A stretch of 64,000 bases of DNA from NCEH01 sp002257205 (GCF_043195105.1 NZ_JBAFWO010000005.1), one strand, 5' to 3'; shown: positions 8,500-17,362, numbered from the stretch's first letter. Program-made: numbers and translations. Notes: generated from the sequence alone by a model not told the origin.

Positions 8500-9564
8500 A
8501 TGGATCTCTATCCCCTCCTGCGTCCCGCGCTGAGCCGCATCTCGCCCGAGACCGCCCATGCGCTCGCGATCCGCGCCCTGCGCGCGGGTTTCGGGCCGAA
8601 AGCGCGGACCGATTGCGATCCCATTCTCGCGACGCGGGTCTGGAACCTTGATTTCCCCAATCCGGTGGGCCTCGCCGCCGGGTTCGACAAGCATGCCGAA
8701 GTGCTCGACCCGCTGCTGCACATGGGCTTCGGCTTCGTGGAGGCGGGTTCGGTGACGCCGCGCCCGCAGAGCGGCAATCCCAAGCCGCGCCTGTTCCGCC
8801 TGGATGAGGACGATGGCGTCATCAACCGCTTCGGCTTCAATTCCGAGGGGCTCGCGCCGTTCATCTACCGACTCGGCAAGCGGCTCGGGTCCGGCGGCAT
8901 CGTCGGCGCCAATGTGGGGAAGAACAAGGATACCGAGGACGCCAGCGAGGATTATGCCGCCGGCATCTCGGCCACCTGCCGCCTCGCCGATTATCTCGTG
9001 TGCAACCTCTCCTCGCCCAACACACCGGGCCTGCGCGATCTCCAGGCCCGCGCCGAGATGGGGCGGCTGATCGACCATGCGCTCGCCGCGCGCAACGAGA
9101 GCATTCCCGATCCCGTCGGCCGCCCGCCGCTGCTGGTGAAGATCGCCCCCGATCTCGACGACGCGGCGCTCGCCGACATCGTCGAAGTGGTGCTGGAGAC
9201 CGGCGCAGACGGCATCATTCTCGGCAACACCACATTGTCGCGTCCGGCGAGCCTGCGCAGCGCCCACAAAAGCGAGACCGGCGGTCTCTCCGGCAAGCCG
9301 CTGATGGCGCTCTCCACCGAGCGCCTGGCGGCGCTCGCGCGCCTCACGCAGGGCCGCATTCCGCTGATCGGCTGCGGCGGCATCGCCTCGGGCGCGGACG
9401 CCTATGCCAAGATCCGGGCCGGGGCGAGCCTGGTGCAGCTTTATTCAGCGCTGGTGTTCAAGGGGCCCGGCCTGGTGGTGCGCGTGCGCGACGAGCTGGC
9501 CGCCCATTTGCGCGCCGACGGATTTTCCTCGGTGGCCGAGGCGGTGGGCGCGGACTTGCGCTGA
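8500..9564 (+). CDS. pyrD: Dihydroorotate dehydrogenase (quinone), class 2
   Basis: Membrane-associated flavoenzyme oxidising dihydroorotate to orotate with ubiquinone as acceptor. The 354-residue protein has the N-terminal amphipathic segment of class 2 enzymes (LYPLLRPALSRISPE), the FMN motif NPVGLAAGFDKHAE, and the catalytic serine in NLSSPNTPGLRD (Ser172, equivalent to the class 2 catalytic Ser). It also has LVKIAPDL and GCGGIASGADAYAKI near the C-terminus. The start at 8500 gives the family N-terminus and lies 10 bp after pyrE. The 3' end overlaps the convergent GntR gene by 124 bp, which is unusual for two well-conserved genes. Confidence 0.95.
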   Translation: MDLYPLLRPALSRISPETAHALAIRALRAGFGPKARTDCDPILATRVWNLDFPNPVGLAAGFDKHAEVLDPLLHMGFGFVEAGSVTPRPQSGNPKPRLFRLDEDDGVINRFGFNSEGLAPFIYRLGKRLGSGGIVGANVGKNKDTEDASEDYAAGISATCRLADYLVCNLSSPNTPGLRDLQARAEMGRLIDHALAARNESIPDPVGRPPLLVKIAPDLDDAALADIVEVVLETGADGIILGNTTLSRPASLRSAHKSETGGLSGKPLMALSTERLAALARLTQGRIPLIGCGGIASGADAYAKIRAGASLVQLYSALVFKGPGLVVRVRDELAAHLRADGFSSVAEAVGADLR

Positions 9565-10262
9565 CGCGTGGCGGTTTCCGCGCCCTGCGCCTCCAACGTT
9601 GGGAGGCCGGCGAGGGATTCGTGCACCATCTCCGCCTTGTGGCGCAGATGCTCGCGCAGCACCGTCCCGAGCGCCGCCCCGTCGCGGGCGATCAGCGCCT
9701 CCATCATGCGCTCATGGTCCTCCACCGCCTCCAGCCAGCGGGCGGGCGATTTGCGCGCCACGAAGCGGATAGCGTGGATGCGCACCATCATGGAATGATA
9801 GAGCTGGGTCAGCGGCGCATTGCCGGCGATCTCGAACAGCGCCTCGTGGAACGCCCGGTTCAGATTGAGATAAGGCGCCGACTGGCCGGCGCGATAATGC
9901 GCGACCATCGCCTCGTGCAGGACCTTCAGCTCGGCCAGTTTCGCATCGGTGACGCGCGCGCAGGCGAGTTCCCCGGCCAGCGCCTCCAGCGCGCCCATGA
10001 TGGGGAACAGTGCATCAATCTCACCGTCGGAGAGGCGCGCGACCATGGCGCCGCGATTGGGCGTGAGCGTCAGCAAGCCCTCGGCCGCCAACACCTTCAG
10101 CGCCTCCCGCAGCGGCGTGCGCGACACCCCGAACCGCACGCACAAGGCCTGCTCGGCGATCTTGTCGCCGGGCTGAAGCTCGCCGCCGAGGATCAGGTCT
10201 CGCACCAAAGGCACCAGGGCGCCATGAAGGCTGCGGCGGACGATCACTGCGCTGTCGGACAT
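9441..10262 (-). CDS. GntR family transcriptional regulator (FadR/FCD subfamily)
   Basis: A 273-residue regulator with an N-terminal winged helix (about residues 10-75: LVRDLILGGELQPGDKI, FGVSRTPLREALKVLAAEGL, NRGAMVA). An all-helical FCD ligand domain ends near HLRHKAEMV; FCD regulators usually bind organic acids, with His/Asp/Asn residues coordinating a metal. About 45 residues at the C-terminus are Ser/Thr/Arg-rich, unlike the family, and are encoded antisense to the end of pyrD. The real terminus could be of no functional importance there. The ATG at 10262 has only a weak GAGAT upstream. The target is unknown; it sits between pyrD and a glycosyltransferase. Confidence 0.85.
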   Translation of the reverse strand: MSDSAVIVRRSLHGALVPLVRDLILGGELQPGDKIAEQALCVRFGVSRTPLREALKVLAAEGLLTLTPNRGAMVARLSDGEIDALFPIMGALEALAGELACARVTDAKLAELKVLHEAMVAHYRAGQSAPYLNLNRAFHEALFEIAGNAPLTQLYHSMMVRIHAIRFVARKSPARWLEAVEDHERMMEALIARDGAALGTVLREHLRHKAEMVHESLAGLPTLEAQGAETATRQRKSAPTASATEENPSARKWAASSSRTRTTRPGPLNTSAE

Positions 10263-10408
10263 GAGGATCTCATTTCTGCGCACAGAGATTTGCCGCCGCC
10301 GCGCCGCGATGCAAGCCCCGCGCGCATCCGCCGGCCGCTTTCGCGCGGATCGGCCTTTTTTGCGATCGCCGCGCCCGCCAAACAGGCAGGCGCGCGCGCA
10401 AAATGCGA

Positions 10409-11338
10409 TCAGATCGAGCGGGCGCCGATGCCCACCAGCAGGCTCGCCGCGATGCCGCGCGCGATTTCCGGCGAGGGATCGCCGGCGAACGCCCTGAGTC
10501 GCCCGACCAGCGAAGCCCAGGTCCGGCCCGCCGCAAGGTCGGCTTCCGCCTCCACCAGGGCGATTTGGGTGCGGACCCGGCGGACCGACTTCACCATCGC
10601 CGGGCTGGTGCGATCGGCATAGGCATCGACAATCGCATGCAGCGCGGCGATGCGCGCGGCGATGTTCTTGGACACGCTGCCCGGCCGGTCGAGATAATCC
10701 ACCAAGGTCGCGCCGGAGATGGCGACCGGGTGCCGGTCGGCGATCTTCAGCCACAGTGCCCAGTCCGACGCCGAGGGCACGTCGGTGGGAAAGCCGCCCA
10801 CCGCCCTCAGGACCTCCGTGCGCGCCACGGCGGTGGAGGTGCCGATGAGATTGCAGCCGAGCAGCGCCGCGCACGGGTCCGCGAGGCGCTGGAACGCGGG
10901 GGCGCCGAAGAAGAATTCGTCCGGCTTCACAAGGTCGAAGAAGGTGCTGAAGGTCTGCCCGGCCTCGTTCACGAAGCGATAATCGGTGCCGGTCAGCGCC
11001 ACCTCGGGGTTGGCCGCATGGTAGGCGAGCTGGCGCGACAGCTTGTGGTCCAGCCATACGTCATCGGCATCGAGAAAGGCGATCAGCTCGCCCTCGGCGC
11101 GTTCGATGGCGTGGTTGCGCGCCCGCGCCGGCCCGATGCCGTCCGTGGACAGCACCCGCAGCGCCCGCCAATGGCCCGCCTCCCCCGCCAGGAAGGCGTC
11201 GGTGCCATCGGTGGAGCCATCGTCGACCACCAGGATTTTCAGCCCCTCGACCTGCTGAAGGCGAATGCTCGCAAAGGCCTTCGGCAGATAGGCGAGGCAA
11301 TCGCGCGTCGGCATGACGATGGAACAGATCGGCCGCAT
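10409..11338 (-). CDS. Glycosyltransferase family 2 protein
   Basis: A 309-residue GT-A fold glycosyltransferase. The nucleotide-sugar site is visible as CSIVMPTRD (residues 5-13), VVDDGSTDGT (38-46) and the metal-binding DAD at 90-92 within IAFLDADDVWL. It likely adds a sugar to the same repeat unit as the other transferases of this locus. The ATG at 11338 is preceded by GGGGGGA and gives a normal GT2 N-terminus; the frame upstream is basic and unconserved. It is divergent from the flippase gene across 182 bp, and a GntR gene follows 146 bp downstream. Confidence 0.85.
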   Translation of the reverse strand: MRPICSIVMPTRDCLAYLPKAFASIRLQQVEGLKILVVDDGSTDGTDAFLAGEAGHWRALRVLSTDGIGPARARNHAIERAEGELIAFLDADDVWLDHKLSRQLAYHAANPEVALTGTDYRFVNEAGQTFSTFFDLVKPDEFFFGAPAFQRLADPCAALLGCNLIGTSTAVARTEVLRAVGGFPTDVPSASDWALWLKIADRHPVAISGATLVDYLDRPGSVSKNIAARIAALHAIVDAYADRTSPAMVKSVRRVRTQIALVEAEADLAAGRTWASLVGRLRAFAGDPSPEIARGIAASLLVGIGARSI

Positions 11339-11520
11339 GGTCCCCCCGAACTTCCCGCCTGCCTTAGCATGGCGGGGCCTGCGTCCATAGCGGCGCGCGT
11401 GCCGCACCCCGGCGCGGCGCAGGCCGTCGCGGCGCGGGCGAAAGGGCTTGCGCGGGATCGGGGAAAAAGGAATCTTCCGCCCGCATCGCCGCAATGGATT
11501 GCGGGGCGGATAGAGGCGCA

Positions 11521-12987
11521 ATGACGTTCCGGACCCGCTTCAGCCTCCAGAGACTGCCGGCCGGGGTGCGCGAAAGCCTGTATTACGCCACCGGCATCAT
11601 CATGGTGCGGGCGATTGGCCTGATCCTGCTGCCGGTCAACACGCGCTTTCTCTCCGCCGACGATTACGGCCATCTGGAAGTGCTGCTCGCCTTCGCCGAC
11701 GTGGGCTCGCAATTGTTCGCGCTGGCCCTGCCCACGGCGCTGAGCCGGTTCGTCGGGGCGGCGGCGGGCTGGGACGAGCGGCGGCGGGTGTGCGCGGAAA
11801 TGTTCGGCGTGGCGCTGCTCACCGCGCTTGTCTTCGGCGCCGCCGGGCTGGCGTTCGCGACGCCGCTCGCTTCGGTCCTGCCGGGCACGCCCACGACCTG
11901 GGAAGTGCGCATGCTGCTGATCGCCCTGTGCACCGAGGGGTTGCTGGCCGTGGGCCTCACCTGGCTGAGGATTCGCGGACAGGCCGGCACCTTCCTCGCC
12001 CTCAGTCTGGGCCGTACGGTTCTGTTCGCGCTACTCTCCATCAGCCTGCTGTATGCCGGCTTCGGCGTCATCGGCATCCTGATCGCCACCGCCGCATCGG
12101 CCGGCGCGCAGACGCTCGCCATGGTGTGGCTGGTGGTGAAGGACACCGGCATCCGCCTGCGCGGCATCAATTGGCCGGGGCTGGCGCTCTATGTGGTGCC
12201 GCTGCTGCTCTCCGGCATCGCCGCGTTCGCGCTCGGCACGTTCGACCGCTGGATCCTGGCGGATGCGGTGGATCCCGCTGCCCTCGGCCTCTACGGCGTC
12301 GCGGTGCGCATCGGCGTGCTGACCGCCGTGCTGCTCCAGCCGTTCCACATGTGGTGGATGCCCAAGCGCTTCATCGTGCTGGAGGAGCCCGAGGGCGCAG
12401 CGCGCAGCGCGCGCATGGTGGGTGTGGGCATCCTCATCACGCTTCTGGCGGCGGCGGGCGTGGCGCTCGCGGGGCCCTTGGTCATCACGCTCATGACGCC
12501 GCCCGCCTTCCATGCCGCCGCAATCTATGTGCCGTGGCTGGCGCTGATCTATGTGGTGCAGGAATCCACCTCGCTGGTGGCGGTGGGCTGCTTCCTGCGC
12601 AAGGACGGCTTCGCGCCGCTGGCCATCAATCTGGTGGCGGCCGGCGTCGTCATCGCCCTCTATTTCGTGTTCATCCCGCGCTATGGGGTCGCCGGCGCCA
12701 TCGGCGCGACGCTGGCCGCGCAGGTGCTGCGCTTCGCCCTGACCCTGGCGATTTCCTATCATTACGCGCGAATCGCCTATCCCTTCGGCCGGCTCGCCCT
12801 GGTGGCGCTGTTCCTGCTCGCGGCGGTGGGCGCGGCGGACGCCTGGGGCGAACCCCTGGCCCTGTTCCTGCTGGCGGGACCGGTGCTCGCGCTCGGCGCC
12901 CTGCTGACCCTGGTGCTCGGCCTGGTGCCCGCGGTTTCCGAACGCTGGCCCCTGCTGCGCCGCTTTTCGCCCCTGGGCGGGCGCTGA
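11521..12987 (+). CDS. Polysaccharide flippase (Wzx/MATE-like, oligosaccharide exporter)
   Basis: A 488-residue membrane protein with twelve or more hydrophobic helices, beginning SLYYATGIIMVRAIGLILLPVNTRFLS. This is the characteristic first helix of the polysaccharide-synthase/Wzx family (MOP superfamily). It should flip lipid-linked repeat units across the inner membrane for the Wzy-like protein at 4785-6296. The start is ATG at 11521, supported by the family-typical N-terminus. With the Wzz-like and Wzy-like genes it completes a Wzx/Wzy-dependent pathway, although the initiating phosphoglycosyltransferase and an outer-membrane exporter are not in the window. Confidence 0.85.
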   Translation: MTFRTRFSLQRLPAGVRESLYYATGIIMVRAIGLILLPVNTRFLSADDYGHLEVLLAFADVGSQLFALALPTALSRFVGAAAGWDERRRVCAEMFGVALLTALVFGAAGLAFATPLASVLPGTPTTWEVRMLLIALCTEGLLAVGLTWLRIRGQAGTFLALSLGRTVLFALLSISLLYAGFGVIGILIATAASAGAQTLAMVWLVVKDTGIRLRGINWPGLALYVVPLLLSGIAAFALGTFDRWILADAVDPAALGLYGVAVRIGVLTAVLLQPFHMWWMPKRFIVLEEPEGAARSARMVGVGILITLLAAAGVALAGPLVITLMTPPAFHAAAIYVPWLALIYVVQESTSLVAVGCFLRKDGFAPLAINLVAAGVVIALYFVFIPRYGVAGAIGATLAAQVLRFALTLAISYHYARIAYPFGRLALVALFLLAAVGAADAWGEPLALFLLAGPVLALGALLTLVLGLVPAVSERWPLLRRFSPLGGR

Positions 12988-12988
12988 G

Positions 12989-13050
12989 GCGGCGCGCGGG
13001 GCGATCATGCCCATGCCCCTGCCCCAGCGGCGGATTGCCCCGCGCGCCGC
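12989..13050. terminator. Long inverted repeat after the flippase gene
   Basis: A 14-bp perfect inverted repeat, GCGGCGCGCGGGGC at 12989-13002 and its complement at 13037-13050, with a 34-nt loop. It begins directly after the stop of the flippase gene. There is no T-run, so it would be a factor-assisted terminator or a stabilising 3' hairpin. Confidence 0.4.
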
Positions 13051-13103
13051 AGGCGCTGACCCGTTCGTGCCGCAGGCGCTTACGCCTTCACGCCGCAGGC
13101 GCT
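13046..13103 (+). repeat. Three direct repeats of GCCGCAGGCGCT
   Basis: The 12-mer occurs at 13046-13057, 13069-13080 and 13092-13103 with a regular 23-bp period. Each copy is itself partly palindromic (AGGCGCT against GCCGC). Function is unknown; the spacing is about two helical turns. Confidence 0.6.
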
Positions 13104-13324
13104 TTGCCGCCCACGCGACGTGTGCCTGCCCCTGCGCGCGGCGCGCGTCTGCCGAGCACCTGCCCCAAGTGGCGGCATGACGCTTTCATGACTTTGAGCG
13201 CGCCCCCGCCTATGATAGGGAGTGCCCGCGCTCGCAACGCGCGCAACCTCGAGCCTGGCTTTGCCGGGCCTTGAGGTCTAACGAAACTCACCCCTTCGTG
13301 GGCAGAATGGCGATACCCGTTAGA

Positions 13325-13855
13325 ATGGCCGAGCGGCAGACCAGCTTCGAGTATGAAGACCTCCTCGCATGCGGACGTGGCGAACTGTTCGGTCCCGGCA
13401 ACGCCCAATTGCCGCTGCCCCCCATGCTCATGTTCGATCGCATCGCGGAGATTTCCGAGACCGGCGGCGAATTCGGCAAGGGGTTCATGCGCGCGGAACT
13501 CGCCGTGCGGCCGGACCTGTGGTTCTTCGATTGCCACTTCAAGGGCGATCCGGTGATGCCGGGCTGCCTCGGGCTGGACGCCATGTGGCAGTTGGTGGGA
13601 TTTTATCTCGGCTGGCTCGGCTCCACCGGGCGGGGGCGGGCGCTCGGCCTCGGCGAGCTGAAATTCTCCGGCCAGGTGCTGCCGACCGTCTCCAAGGTGG
13701 TCTATGGCATCGAGTTCAAGCGCGTCATGCGCTCCAAGCTGGTGCTCGGCATCGCCGACGGCTGGCTGGAGGCCGACGGCACGGTGATCTATCGCGCCAA
13801 GGACTTGAAGGTCGGTTTGTTCCAGGCGGACGCCCCGGCGCCGGTGGGCGGCTGA
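13325..13855 (+). CDS. fabA: 3-hydroxydecanoyl-ACP dehydratase/isomerase
   Basis: FabA dehydrates 3-hydroxyacyl-ACP and isomerises trans-2- to cis-3-decenoyl-ACP, the branch point to unsaturated fatty acids. The 176-residue protein opens with the family-typical ERQTSFEYEDLLACGRGELF. It carries the hot-dog active site CHFKGDPVMPGCLGLDAMWQ with catalytic His71 and Asp85. The ATG at 13325 was chosen over earlier in-frame starts because the conserved N-terminus begins there. fabB follows after 54 bp, an arrangement widespread in Rhizobiales. In several relatives a Fur-family irr gene lies upstream of fabA, but not here. Confidence 0.96.
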   Translation: MAERQTSFEYEDLLACGRGELFGPGNAQLPLPPMLMFDRIAEISETGGEFGKGFMRAELAVRPDLWFFDCHFKGDPVMPGCLGLDAMWQLVGFYLGWLGSTGRGRALGLGELKFSGQVLPTVSKVVYGIEFKRVMRSKLVLGIADGWLEADGTVIYRAKDLKVGLFQADAPAPVGG

Positions 13856-13909
13856 CACCGCTCCGCCACGATTGCCGGCCAGGGTGCCGGTCCGATTTAG
13901 GGAGGTGAC

Positions 13910-15127
13910 ATGCGTCGCGTCGTCGTGACCGGAATGGGCATTGTATCGTCCATCGGTAATTCCACCCAGGAAGTCCTGGCCAGCCTGCATGAAGCCCGCA
14001 GCGGCGTCACGTTCGCGGAAGATTACGCCAAGCTCGGCTTCCGCTCGCAGGTGCAGGGCGCCCCGACGCTGAAGGCCGACGAGGTCGTGGACCGGCGCGC
14101 CATGCGCTTCCACGGCGGCGGCACCGCGTGGAACCATGTGGCCATGGACCAGGCGATCCGCGACGCGGGCCTTGAGCAGAGCGAGATTTCCAGCGAGCGC
14201 ACCGGCCTCATCATGGGCTCGGGCGGCTCCTCCACCAAGACCATCGTGGAAGCCGCCGACACCGCGCGCACCAAGGGTCCCAAGCGCGTCGGCCCGTTCG
14301 CGGTGCCGAAGGCCATGTCCTCCACCGCCTCGGCGACGCTCTCCACCTGGTTCAAGATCAAGGGCCTGAGCTATTCCATCTCGGCCGCCTGCGCGACCAC
14401 CAACATCTGCATCGGCAATGCCTATGAGCTGATCCAGTTCGGCAAGCAGGACATGATCTTCGCCGGCGGCTGCGAGGATCTGGACTGGACGCTCTCCGTG
14501 CTGTTCGACGGCATGGGCGCCATGTCCTCCAATTTCAACGACCGTCCTGCGGTCGCCTCGCGCGCCTATGACAAGGACCGCGACGGCTTCGTCATCTCCG
14601 GCGGCGCAGGCGTGCTGGTGCTGGAAGAACTGGAGCACGCCAAGGCGCGCGGCGCCCGCATCTATGCGGAAATCGCCGGCTATGGCGCCACCTCCGACGG
14701 CTCCGACATGGTCGCGCCCTCCGGCGAGGGCGCCGCGCGGGCGATGAAGCTGGCACTCTCCGGCATCAAGGCGCCGATCGACTATATCAACCCGCACGCC
14801 ACTTCCACCCCGATCGGGGACCTAAAGGAAATCGAGGCGATCCGCGCGGTGTTCGGCGACAAGTGCCCGCCGATCTCCGCCACCAAGTCGCTCACCGGCC
14901 ATTCCCAGGGCGCCACCGGCGTGCATGAGGCGATCTATTCCATCCTGATGATGCAGAACGGCTTCATCACCAAGAGCGCGCATATCGACGAGATCGACCC
15001 GGCCTTCGCCGACATGCCGATCGTGCGCGAGCGGGTGGACAATGCGAAGCTCGGCCATGTGCTGTCCAACGGCTTCGGCTTCGGCGGCGCCAATGCCAGC
15101 CTGGTGCTGAAGCATCTCGACGCCTGA
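13910..15127 (+). CDS. fabB: Beta-ketoacyl-ACP synthase I
   Basis: FabB elongates cis-3-decenoyl-ACP and is essential for unsaturated fatty acids. The 405-residue thiolase-fold enzyme shows the full triad: nucleophile Cys161 in SISAACATTN, His296 in NPHATSTPIGD and His331 in TKSLTGHSQGATG. The C-terminal glycine-rich loop GFGFGGANASLVL is also present. The start is certain: ATG 13910 follows AGGGAGGTGAC, a near-ideal ribosome binding site. It is co-transcribed with fabA and probably with fabI 190 bp downstream. Confidence 0.96.
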   Translation: MRRVVVTGMGIVSSIGNSTQEVLASLHEARSGVTFAEDYAKLGFRSQVQGAPTLKADEVVDRRAMRFHGGGTAWNHVAMDQAIRDAGLEQSEISSERTGLIMGSGGSSTKTIVEAADTARTKGPKRVGPFAVPKAMSSTASATLSTWFKIKGLSYSISAACATTNICIGNAYELIQFGKQDMIFAGGCEDLDWTLSVLFDGMGAMSSNFNDRPAVASRAYDKDRDGFVISGGAGVLVLEELEHAKARGARIYAEIAGYGATSDGSDMVAPSGEGAARAMKLALSGIKAPIDYINPHATSTPIGDLKEIEAIRAVFGDKCPPISATKSLTGHSQGATGVHEAIYSILMMQNGFITKSAHIDEIDPAFADMPIVRERVDNAKLGHVLSNGFGFGGANASLVLKHLDA

Positions 15128-15317
15128 GCCTCTCCCCCGGCACCGGCCGCACGGCCGCTGCCGGGACAGCACGGCGAGAACCGTCAGGTTCTGAAATGCC
15201 AGGTGATCACGTTCGGGCACGCGGGAGCGACTTGGCGATGGTTTCTGGCGGCAAGGTCTGATAATCGCCCTTTCGAACGTTTCCGACCCGACAGGGTCAC
15301 ACCTGGGGTAGCCGGCA

Positions 15318-16166
15318 ATGCAGGACCTGATGAAAGGCAAGCGCGGCCTCGTGATGGGGGTGGCCAACGACCATTCCATCGCATGGGGCATCGCCAAGGC
15401 CTTGGCCGGTCAGGGCGCCGAACTGGCCTTCACCCACCAGGGCGAGGCCATGGCCAAGCGGGTGCGCCCGCTGGCGGAAAGCCTCGGCTCCACCATCATC
15501 GCGCCCTGCGACGTGGAAGACCTCGCCAGCGTGGATGCGCTGTTTTCCCGGCTAAGGGACGAATGGGGCACGCTGGATTTCGTGGTCCATGCGGTCGCCT
15601 TCTCGGACAAGTCGGAGCTGAAGGGCCGCTACGCGGACAGCAGCCGGGAGAATTTCTCCCGCACCATGATCATTTCCTGCTTCTCCTTCACCGAGATCGC
15701 CAAGCGGGCGGCGGACCTGATGCCGAAGGGCGGCGCGCTGCTGACCCTGACGTTCGGCGGCTCCACCCGCGTGATGCCCAATTACAATGTGATGGGCGTT
15801 GCCAAGGCGGCGCTTGAAGCGAGCGTGCGCTATCTCGCCGCCGATTTCGGCCCGGCTGGCGTCCGCGTCAACGCGCTGTCCGCCGGCCCGGTGCGCACGC
15901 TGGCGGGCGCGGGCATCGCCGATGCTCGGCTGATGTTCAATTACCAGAAGCGCCACGCCCCCCTGCGCCGCACGGTGAGCATCGAGGAAGTAGGCAATTC
16001 CGCGCTCTATCTGCTTTCGGATCTCTCCAGCGGCGTCACGGGGGAGACCCATTTCGTGGACAGCGGCTACAACATCATCTCCATGCCGCATCCCGACGTG
16101 CTGAAGACCCAGGAAGACGCCGAGGCGAAACTCGCCGGCGACCTTCCCGCCAACGCCGCCGAATAG
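15318..16166 (+). CDS. fabI: Enoyl-ACP reductase (NADH), FabI type
   Basis: FabI reduces trans-2-enoyl-ACP in the last step of each elongation cycle and is the triclosan target. The 282-residue SDR protein begins GKRGLVMGVANDHSIAWGIAK (NAD site). It keeps catalytic Tyr156 and Lys163 in PNYNVMGVAKAAL. The position equivalent to E. coli Tyr146 is Phe (TLTFGGSTR), whereas many FabI proteins have Tyr there. Phe-for-Tyr at 146 does not remove the catalytic Tyr156 but may affect substrate or inhibitor contacts. The start at 15318 places the NAD motif at the usual distance. It is the third gene of the fab cluster. Confidence 0.95.
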   Translation: MQDLMKGKRGLVMGVANDHSIAWGIAKALAGQGAELAFTHQGEAMAKRVRPLAESLGSTIIAPCDVEDLASVDALFSRLRDEWGTLDFVVHAVAFSDKSELKGRYADSSRENFSRTMIISCFSFTEIAKRAADLMPKGGALLTLTFGGSTRVMPNYNVMGVAKAALEASVRYLAADFGPAGVRVNALSAGPVRTLAGAGIADARLMFNYQKRHAPLRRTVSIEEVGNSALYLLSDLSSGVTGETHFVDSGYNIISMPHPDVLKTQEDAEAKLAGDLPANAAE

Positions 16167-16385
16167 CCGCGCGGACCTTCAGGCGCGTGGCCGCGTGCCT
16201 TTTCTCTCGTTCGTCAAGATCGGGAAGTCCCTGGATTGCAAGGAAAGGCACCCGGACGGGCGCGCCGCGTTTACATTTAACGCGATGCCCCTTCTCCTGC
16301 GGTATTCTGCTCCGCTATTGCCAAGGTCACGTTCATGTTCTAGCTGGGATGCTGGCTCCCCGGCATCGCAGCAACGAGATCATGC

Positions 16386-17162
16386 ATGGACGCCCTCACA
16401 CTGGGGTTAATCGTATTTGCGGCTCTGTTCGGCGGAGCGGCGATCGCCATACGGGTCGCGCCTCTTCTCCCGGCACATCATCTCAGCAAGGACAGCCAGG
16501 ACGCGGTGAAGCTGGGCGTCGGCATGATCGCCGCCATGGCCTCCCTGGTACTGGGCCTGATGACCGCCTCGGTTAGCGGCAATTTCGGCAATGCCAGCAA
16601 GGATGTGAACAGCTACGCCCTGAACCTGCTCTCGCTCGACACGGACATGCGTCATTTTCAGCCGCAGAGCTGTCCGGCCCAGGTTCTTCTGGCGGATTAT
16701 ATCCGCAGCGTGCTGCATGAGACCTGGACCGGCGCGACGGATTTGCCCGAGCAGCGCAATTCGGCAGGCTCGGGGCAGATCCTGCTTCAGCTCGATGGCA
16801 TGATTCACGACTGGACGCCCGCCACCGCCGATGATGCCGCCGTGCGGACGAATGTGCAGAACGGCTTGCGGACCGTTCTGACCAGCCGGTGGACCGTCAG
16901 CCAGGATTCCGCCGCCGCCATTCCCATCGCTTTCGTGATCGTCCTCGTTGCCTGGCTCGCTCTGATCTTCGTGAGCTTCGGCCTGTACTCCCCACCCAAT
17001 ATGGTGGTGATCGGCTCGCTGCTTCTGTGCGCCGCGTCCATTGCCGGCGCCCTGTTCCTGATTTCGGAAATGAGCGGGCCGTTCGACGGCCTGGTCAGCA
17101 TCTCGCCCCAGCCCATGGTGAGGGTTTTAGACTTCATCGATACCCAGGGCTGTGGAAAATAG
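16386..17162 (+). CDS. DUF4239 family membrane protein
   Basis: A 258-residue inner-membrane protein of the DUF4239 (bestrophin-like) family. There are two hydrophobic segments near residues 5-25 and 44-62, the family-typical LLPAHHLSKDSQDAVKLGVGMIAAMASLVLG stretch spread across them, and a soluble central domain. Two more membrane helices lie near 178-200 and 206-224. Function in bacteria is not established. It is monocistronic by spacing (220 bp after fabI, 283 bp before the chemoreceptor). Confidence 0.75.
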   Translation: MDALTLGLIVFAALFGGAAIAIRVAPLLPAHHLSKDSQDAVKLGVGMIAAMASLVLGLMTASVSGNFGNASKDVNSYALNLLSLDTDMRHFQPQSCPAQVLLADYIRSVLHETWTGATDLPEQRNSAGSGQILLQLDGMIHDWTPATADDAAVRTNVQNGLRTVLTSRWTVSQDSAAAIPIAFVIVLVAWLALIFVSFGLYSPPNMVVIGSLLLCAASIAGALFLISEMSGPFDGLVSISPQPMVRVLDFIDTQGCGK

Positions 17163-17302
17163 CCGCGACCAGGTTTCCGGCACATCTGACGACACCGGTG
17201 CGCCGGCATCCATCAAGTCCATGTTTTATCTTCATTCCGGACGCACGTGCGCGAAGCACGTCCAAGGGGTCGGCTGGGCAAGCCGGCCGGTGCCTTTCCA
17301 AG

Positions 17303-17362
17303 AACCGCAGGGTGCAAGCCGCAGGGTGAAGAGCCGCAGGGTGAAGAGCCGCAGGGCGCGCG
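17303..17362 (+). repeat. Short tandem repeat upstream of the chemoreceptor gene
   Basis: CCGCAGGGTG (last copy CCGCAGGGCG) starts at 17305, 17319, 17334 and 17349, a 14-15 bp period. It lies in the leader of the chemoreceptor gene, about 80-140 bp before the ATG. Purpose unknown; copy-number slippage could alter the leader. Confidence 0.65.

Larger units (their letters stand above)
12988..13324. other. Intergenic region before fabA
   Basis: This 337-bp spacer holds the inverted repeat at 12989-13050 and three direct repeats of GCCGCAGGCGCT. It also has a TATGAT hexamer at 13211-13216 that may be the -10 of a fabA promoter; no good -35 lies 16-18 bp upstream of it. No gene is apparent. Sequence just before fabA (13270-13324) is lower in GC and could be the mRNA leader. 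Confidence 0.45.

Noticed and set aside
13211..13216. TATGAT as a defined fabA promoter
   Set aside because: No acceptable -35 hexamer at 16-18 bp upstream, so the promoter is not called.
17303..17362. Tandem repeats as a CRISPR array
   Set aside because: Units are 14-15 bp with no spacers; the same holds for the arrays at 13046 and 20914. No cas genes are present.
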